Assembly: GCA_002497965.1 (NCBI GenBank)
Contig: DAFR01000017.1
Location: 5,708 to 15,672 of the forward strand
From: Methanomicrobiaceae archaeon UBA436
GTDB taxonomy: Archaea; Halobacteriota; Methanomicrobia; Methanomicrobiales; Methanoculleaceae
Length of the DNA: 9,965 bases
Reading direction: 5' to 3'
Position numbers and translations under genes: made by a program. The notes below the pieces were generated by a model, which ran no database searches, was not told the DNA's origin, and worked only from the letters and a program-made list of their open reading frames with translations. Of this stretch, positions 6,687 to 9,965 are shown in pieces (the first letter of the stretch is position 1; the number at the start of each line of letters is the position of its first letter).

Positions 6687-7738
6687 CAGGCATCCCTCCG
6701 GTGCAGGAAGAGGTAGATAAAGAACGGCACCCCGAGAAACGCGGTCACGATACCGACGGGGATGACCTGCGGTGCAAGGACGCTTCGGGCGATACTGTCT
6801 GCCGCCAGGAGAAGGAGAGCACCGATGAGACCGGATGCCGGAAGGAGCGTCCTGAAATCGCTACCTATGATCATGCGGGTGATGTGCGGCGCAACAAGCC
6901 CGATGAACCCGATCGTCCCGGTGAAACATATGATCACCGCTGTGATGAGCGAGGCGATAAGCATCATGACCGTCATCGAACGCTCGACCGGCACCCCGAG
7001 ACCGGCCGCCACCTCGTCACCCTCTGCCAGAGCGTTGAGGTCCCAGGCACGGTATACCAGGTAAGGGACGGTGCAGGCAAGGACAAGCGCGACAATCCCT
7101 AGTTTCGGCCAGGTTGACTTGTCAACCGACCCGAACATCCAGAATACCACTGCCTGGAGCTCTTCGCTGCTGCCGACGTACTGGAGGAGCGAGGTCACCG
7201 CCGAGAAGAGGTACATGAGCGCGATCCCGGCAAGGACCATCGTCTCCGAGCCCACTCCCCTGTATCGGGCCATCCCGTAGATGGCAAACGCAGCAAGCAG
7301 GGCAAAGAGGAAGGCGTTGCCTATGATGAGGTACTCCCCGCCGAGAACCCCGGCGCCCATGACTATCGCAACGGATGCGCCGGTGGCTGCGGCCGAGGCG
7401 ATACCGAGCGTGAATGGGCTTGCAAGCGGGTTTCGGAGGATCCCCTGCATCACCGAACCCGCCACCGCGAGCCCGAACCCGGCGCAGACCGCGAAGAGCA
7501 CCCGGTGGAGCCGGTAGTCCCAGACGATGGTGATTGCAAGTTCCGGAGCACTGAACCTGCCGGGGAAGAGACCGGCCAGGATCGCGAGATAGGACTCAGC
7601 CACTCCGAGATCGGCCGACCCGAGGGTGACCGCTATCCCGATGAGGAGGATGAGTCCGAAGGTGAGGGCAAGCATAAAGGCGGCGCGTGTCCTCTTCAGC
7701 CGCGCGTAGCCCTCGTAAAGACTGATATTCTGCTCCAT
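6686..7738 (-). CDS. ABC transporter permease, FecCD/BtuC family
   Basis: The membrane-spanning subunit, 350 residues, which would act as a homodimer importing a metal chelate. It has about ten hydrophobic helices after a basic N-terminus (helix 1 near 20-38). Family landmarks: YRLHRVLFAVCAGFGLAVAG (75-94), the NPLASPFTLG segment (103-112), GDEVAAGLGV (240-249) on the cytoplasmic coupling side, GFIGLVAPHITR (277-288), and IPVGIVTAFLGVPFFIYLF near the C-terminus (326-344). ATG 7736-7738 lies 12 nt after the stop of the binding-protein gene. GGAG (minus strand, 7748-7751), overlapping that stop codon, is the likely ribosome-binding site 9 nt away. No breaks or missing segments are seen. Confidence 0.96.
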   Translation of the reverse strand: MEQNISLYEGYARLKRTRAAFMLALTFGLILLIGIAVTLGSADLGVAESYLAILAGLFPGRFSAPELAITIVWDYRLHRVLFAVCAGFGLAVAGSVMQGILRNPLASPFTLGIASAAATGASVAIVMGAGVLGGEYLIIGNAFLFALLAAFAIYGMARYRGVGSETMVLAGIALMYLFSAVTSLLQYVGSSEELQAVVFWMFGSVDKSTWPKLGIVALVLACTVPYLVYRAWDLNALAEGDEVAAGLGVPVERSMTVMMLIASLITAVIICFTGTIGFIGLVAPHITRMIIGSDFRTLLPASGLIGALLLLAADSIARSVLAPQVIPVGIVTAFLGVPFFIYLFLHRRDA

Positions 7739-7750
7739 CGGCGATGGCTC

Positions 7751-8974
7751 CTATTCGGGGTAGACGAAACTTCCCATAGACGCGAGATCGAAATCGATCC
7801 CCTGGAACTCGCTTAAGTAACGCTGGTGGATGGCGTGCGGGTCGAGGTCGGCGAACCTGTCGGGGTAGAACCACTTCGCCAGGTAAGCCGTCCCGATGAA
7901 GTGCTGGGCACCGCCAAGGATATCCGAATGGATGACGTAGACCCGACCGTCCTTCACGGCGGAGATCCTGGACCAGCCGGGGCGTTCAAGCAGCGCCGAC
8001 CTGATCTCGGCCAGCGCTTCTGTATCGCGCCGGGCGTAGCCGCCGACGGCCAGGCCCTGCCCGGCCAGTTTCACGATCACCTGCGGGTCAGCGACGATGA
8101 CCGCCTCAGGGTCGATGATGGGATACTCCCCGCTCTCGCCGGCAAAGGGGTTCAGCCCACCAGCGATCTCGATCTTCTCGTTATACCCGGATCCGGCCGC
8201 GACGGTCTTGTAGTCCGTCCAGTACTCGAAGTATACCCGGACGCGCTCATCAGCCGGTATATCTGCCGTGCCTTCCCGGATCCAGTCCATCGTCGACTCG
8301 TAGAATGAGGCAAACTCTTCTCCCTGCCAGGGTTCGTCTACGATCGCGGCGATCTTTCGGATCTCCTCCGGATAGGTTGCGGGCTTAAAGCAGTCGAACC
8401 TGAAAACCCGGATACCAGGACTGCTCGCCTCAAGCCTGCGCTGGATATCATCGCAGGCCGATGTGCTGATACTCGCGTAGAGGAATACGGCGTCCGGCCG
8501 GAGGGAGACGACCCTCTCCATATCTGGCGACCAGATCGAACCGACGTTCGGTTTATCCTGGCATTCGGGGAAGAACGTGCTCTTCTCGTGGGTGTACTTG
8601 TCGACGGCCACAACCTTCTCCATATCGAACCCGACAGACCGCAGCGTCTCGAGAGCCTCACCGCTGAAGGTCACAACCCGGCGCAGGGGGCGGTAGAGCG
8701 TCAGGTCTCTCCCAGATGAGTCGGTGACCAGAAGCGGTTTTCCATCCCAGCGGGCGTAGACCCAGGCGGCGTCCAGGATGTCGTCGCGGTCTATCTCTCC
8801 GGCACCACCCATGTAGGCGGCGTCGAGATAGGAGAGGGCTGCCGCGGTGTACTCGCTGAAGGTGAGGACGTCATCCCCATCGGCATCTCCCGGTATGCTG
8901 CCCTCAACCGCCGATGCCGGGACGGCGAGGAGGAGGAGGGAAAGAACAAGGATGAGGATGATACGCCGGTTCAT
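7751..8974 (-). CDS. Substrate-binding protein of the metal-chelate ABC importer with N-terminal EF-hand (dockerin-like) segment
   Basis: An exported binding protein of 407 residues that would capture the chelate and deliver it to the permease. Residues 1-22 are a signal peptide (basic MNRR, hydrophobic core, ASA before a likely cleavage site). Residues 28-78 form an EF-hand/dockerin-like segment: a canonical 12-residue loop, DADGDDVLTFSE (30-41), with acidic positions 1, 3, 5 and 12, then a helix and a weaker second half IDRDDILDAA (61-70). From about 81 the class III binding domain (BtuF/FhuD type, Peripla_BP_2) follows: RRVVTFSGEALETLRSVG (98-115), SLRPDAVFLY (157-166), a long connecting helix around 200-235, then IIDPEAVIVADPQVIVK (286-302) and a C-terminal lobe. 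Similar dockerin-SBP fusions occur in other methanogens (from memory). There is no lipobox. Its start overlaps the preceding gene by 4 nt (8971-8974). The ligand (siderophore, haem or cobamide) is not identifiable. Confidence 0.93.
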   Translation of the reverse strand: MNRRIILILVLSLLLLAVPASAVEGSIPGDADGDDVLTFSEYTAAALSYLDAAYMGGAGEIDRDDILDAAWVYARWDGKPLLVTDSSGRDLTLYRPLRRVVTFSGEALETLRSVGFDMEKVVAVDKYTHEKSTFFPECQDKPNVGSIWSPDMERVVSLRPDAVFLYASISTSACDDIQRRLEASSPGIRVFRFDCFKPATYPEEIRKIAAIVDEPWQGEEFASFYESTMDWIREGTADIPADERVRVYFEYWTDYKTVAAGSGYNEKIEIAGGLNPFAGESGEYPIIDPEAVIVADPQVIVKLAGQGLAVGGYARRDTEALAEIRSALLERPGWSRISAVKDGRVYVIHSDILGGAQHFIGTAYLAKWFYPDRFADLDPHAIHQRYLSEFQGIDFDLASMGSFVYPE

Positions 8975-9489
8975 CGCTGACCACCCACCCGCCGGGCGAT
9001 GATGAGAGCAACTATCGCTGTAAGGAGGGCAAACGGCGGGGCGGCCTCCTGTGTCGGCCTCTCCTGCGGGGTGTTCTCTTCTTCTGTCTCGATACCGTCC
9101 ACCGCGAGATGTGAAGCGGGGATGGTGCCGTTTGACTCGCCCAGGAAGTCTTCCCAGATGCCGGTTATATCCCCGCTGCCGGAGGAGGGCGCCCTGACCT
9201 GGTAGGTTATAAGGGTCTCGTTTATCAGCGCAAACGCGACCTGCCTGCCTCTGGCCAGGATGCGGTCAGCCGGGTGGTCGGTTCCCACAAAGGTGTAGCC
9301 GGGCGGCAGAGTCTCCACGACGCCGCCGAGGGTGATCCCCTCGATAGAGAGCGAGACCTCCAAGACCTCGCCCGCCCCCGGCTCGGCGGTGGAGAGCGTC
9401 CGGGTGACCGTGGCGCCCCATGCTGCGGCCGGAACGAGCATTAGCAGCAGGATGAGGCAGATGAGCCGATCTGCCGGGGAGCCTCTCAT
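8971..9489 (-). CDS. Secreted membrane-anchored surface protein of unknown function, first gene of the importer operon
   Basis: A predicted cell-surface protein, 172 residues. It has a signal peptide (about 1-25, with AAAWGA at the cleavage region) and a beta-sandwich-like domain (about 27-110) beginning TVTRTLS and PGAGEVLEVSLSIEG, with GGVVETLPPGYTFVGTD in the middle. That pattern is like short repeated extracellular domains in methanogen surface proteins. Next come a Glu/Thr/Pro-rich spacer (about 133-151) and a C-terminal hydrophobic helix (about 152-166) followed by RR and a short tail. N-glycosylation sequons are NET (90-92) and NGT (120-122). The terminal PPF plus helix plus RR resembles an archaeosortase-sorted (PGF-CTERM-like) tail, but the motif is not exact. 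It lacks Cys and metal motifs. A TATA/BRE promoter about 26 bp upstream of ATG 9487-9489 makes this a leaderless first gene. Tight coupling to the binding protein suggests it helps anchor or load it. I do not know the family. Confidence 0.85.
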   Translation of the reverse strand: MRGSPADRLICLILLLMLVPAAAWGATVTRTLSTAEPGAGEVLEVSLSIEGITLGGVVETLPPGYTFVGTDHPADRILARGRQVAFALINETLITYQVRAPSSGSGDITGIWEDFLGESNGTIPASHLAVDGIETEEENTPQERPTQEAAPPFALLTAIVALIIARRVGGQR

Positions 9490-9648
9490 AAGGTTTTGTT
9501 GTCGATCGAGTAATATGAATGTTTCCTATTGTGCTAACAAATCAGAAATTCGGTGTATTGGTGTATATCAGGGTTTCTCCGGTCCTGTTGGGGCTGACGG
9601 GTGACGTAGTATGACCCCGGAGCTGCCTGACAATACAACATCGCCCGC
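9490..9648. other. Intergenic region upstream of the importer operon
   Basis: No gene is visible. Besides the promoter it holds TTGT-gcta-ACAA at 9529-9540, a small inverted repeat just upstream of the BRE. It also has a direct repeat GGTGTATT/GGTGTATA (9552-9559, 9560-9567) and a 6-bp inverted repeat CTCCGG/CCGGAG (9577-9582, 9617-9622) separated by 34 bases. Composition is AT-richer than the surroundings up to about 9570. Confidence 0.5.
9511..9526 (-). promoter_or_regulatory. TATA/BRE promoter of the four-gene importer operon
   Basis: On the minus strand GGAAACATTCATATTA runs from 9526 to 9511. TCATATTA is the TATA box, centred about 26 bp before ATG 9489, and GGAAACAT is a purine-rich BRE directly upstream. 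Transcription would therefore begin at or next to the ATG, and no ribosome-binding site is seen, as expected for a leaderless first gene. Confidence 0.68.
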
Positions 9649-9965
9649 CTACAACATCCATTCAAACCCCATTGCGACGAGGAGCATCATCGCTGCCGCC
9701 GATAGCGAGATTATCGTCACCGCCCAGATCACCAGACCTGGTAGAATCATGAAGAAGAGGCCAAACCGCTCCCAAGCAGCACCAGGATCCCTTTTGCAAA
9801 CTGGCCGCTGTAGGCCTTGTCAGAGGCCGTTGAAGAGGAGGGAGCCCTGCAACCCCACCGCCAGGTTCTTCAACATCCCTCTGCGTGAGAGAGAGCCCAG
9901 CGTATCACGCAGCAGGTTCTTCAATGCGCCTGCTGAAGGTATCATATCCCCTCTGAGCCCGCTTT
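9649..9965 (-). pseudogene. Probable broken membrane-protein gene with two frame switches, truncated by window end
   Basis: The minus strand shows protein-like sequence that changes frame twice. From the window edge to TGA 9820-9822 one frame reads, after Met at 9943-9945, ALKNLLRDTLGSLS, RRGM, LKNLAVGLQGSLLF. It is open upstream of that Met, which has a GAGGGGAT-like block too close to be a good ribosome-binding site. From about 9840 to TGA 9747-9749 a second frame gives DKAYSGQFAKGILVLLGSGL. From about 9770 the first frame resumes with FGLFFMILPGLVIW, VTIISLSAAAMMLLVAMGF, ending at TAG 9649-9651. Joined, these give an amphipathic N-terminal part, then one or two membrane helices, plausible for a small membrane protein. 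Two compensating indels (mutation or sequence error) would explain it. Alternatively these are unrelated short frames. No family is recognised. Confidence 0.42.
9862..9924. repeat. 51-bp imperfect tandem repeat marked by a 12-bp exact direct repeat
   Basis: CAGGTTCTTCAA occurs at 9862-9873 and again at 9913-9924, exactly 51 bp (17 codons) apart. On the minus strand each copy encodes LKNL, followed 5 residues later by GSL, so the two 17-residue units match at about 8 positions. A multiple of three in period fits a coding repeat inside the broken gene. Confidence 0.5.

Noticed and set aside
7826..8308. 160-residue plus-strand open frame opposite the substrate-binding protein
   Set aside because: Shadow of the binding-protein gene; composition biased and no start signal.
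9332..9604. 90-residue plus-strand open frame covering the operon promoter
   Set aside because: Mostly antisense to the signal peptide and beta domain of the surface protein; no ribosome-binding site.
9490..9648. Possible cobalamin or other riboswitch upstream of the importer operon
   Set aside because: The promoter is placed so that the mRNA starts at the ATG, leaving no 5' leader, and no B12-box-like segment was found.
1..9965. CRISPR array, insertion sequence, tRNA or rRNA genes
   Set aside because: No regularly spaced repeats, transposase motifs, terminal inverted repeats, or tRNA/rRNA-like conserved segments were seen on either strand.

Overview
The window looks like chromosomal DNA of a methanogenic euryarchaeon, most likely order Methanomicrobiales and Methanoculleus-like. 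The reasons are high GC in protein-coding DNA, archaeal TATA/BRE elements about 26-30 bp before start codons (leaderless style), GGAG/GGTGA-type ribosome-binding sites, a methanogen-type radical SAM peptide-modifying enzyme, and a haem/B12/siderophore-class ABC importer whose binding protein carries an EF-hand (dockerin-like) segment. The taxon is inferred from style and protein families, not from a marker gene.

Layout. Positions 1-689 (+) hold the C-terminal two thirds of a CaCA-family Na+/Ca2+ exchanger, cut by the window edge. It converges on a 905-residue P2-type cation ATPase (796-3513, -). A small cupin (3645-3980, -) lies upstream of the ATPase and is divergent from a 372-residue radical SAM/SPASM protein (4099-5217, +). 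That is followed by a 54-residue CHCC zinc-ribbon-like protein (5276-5440, +). A 93-residue acidic helical protein of unknown function (5468-5749, -) converges on it.

Positions 5898-9489 (-) form a tight four-gene operon, transcribed from a good TATA/BRE promoter at about 9511-9526. In order of transcription it encodes a secreted surface protein with a C-terminal membrane anchor, an EF-hand-fused substrate-binding protein, a FecCD/BtuC-type permease and a FepC/BtuD-type ATPase. Start and stop codons overlap at two of the three junctions. The four proteins together make a metal-chelate (iron-siderophore, haem or cobamide) uptake system. The first gene is not a standard importer component and may tether or assist the binding protein.

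The last roughly 320 bases (9649-9965) appear to hold a broken minus-strand membrane-protein gene whose reading frame switches twice. Its upstream part contains a 51-bp imperfect tandem repeat.

Points that deserve attention are the non-SERCA ion-site residues of the P-type ATPase, the radical SAM enzyme with a small cysteine-rich neighbour and an intervening 14-bp palindrome, the surface-protein/EF-hand-SBP module, and the broken gene. I saw no CRISPR array, IS element, rRNA, tRNA or convincing riboswitch.
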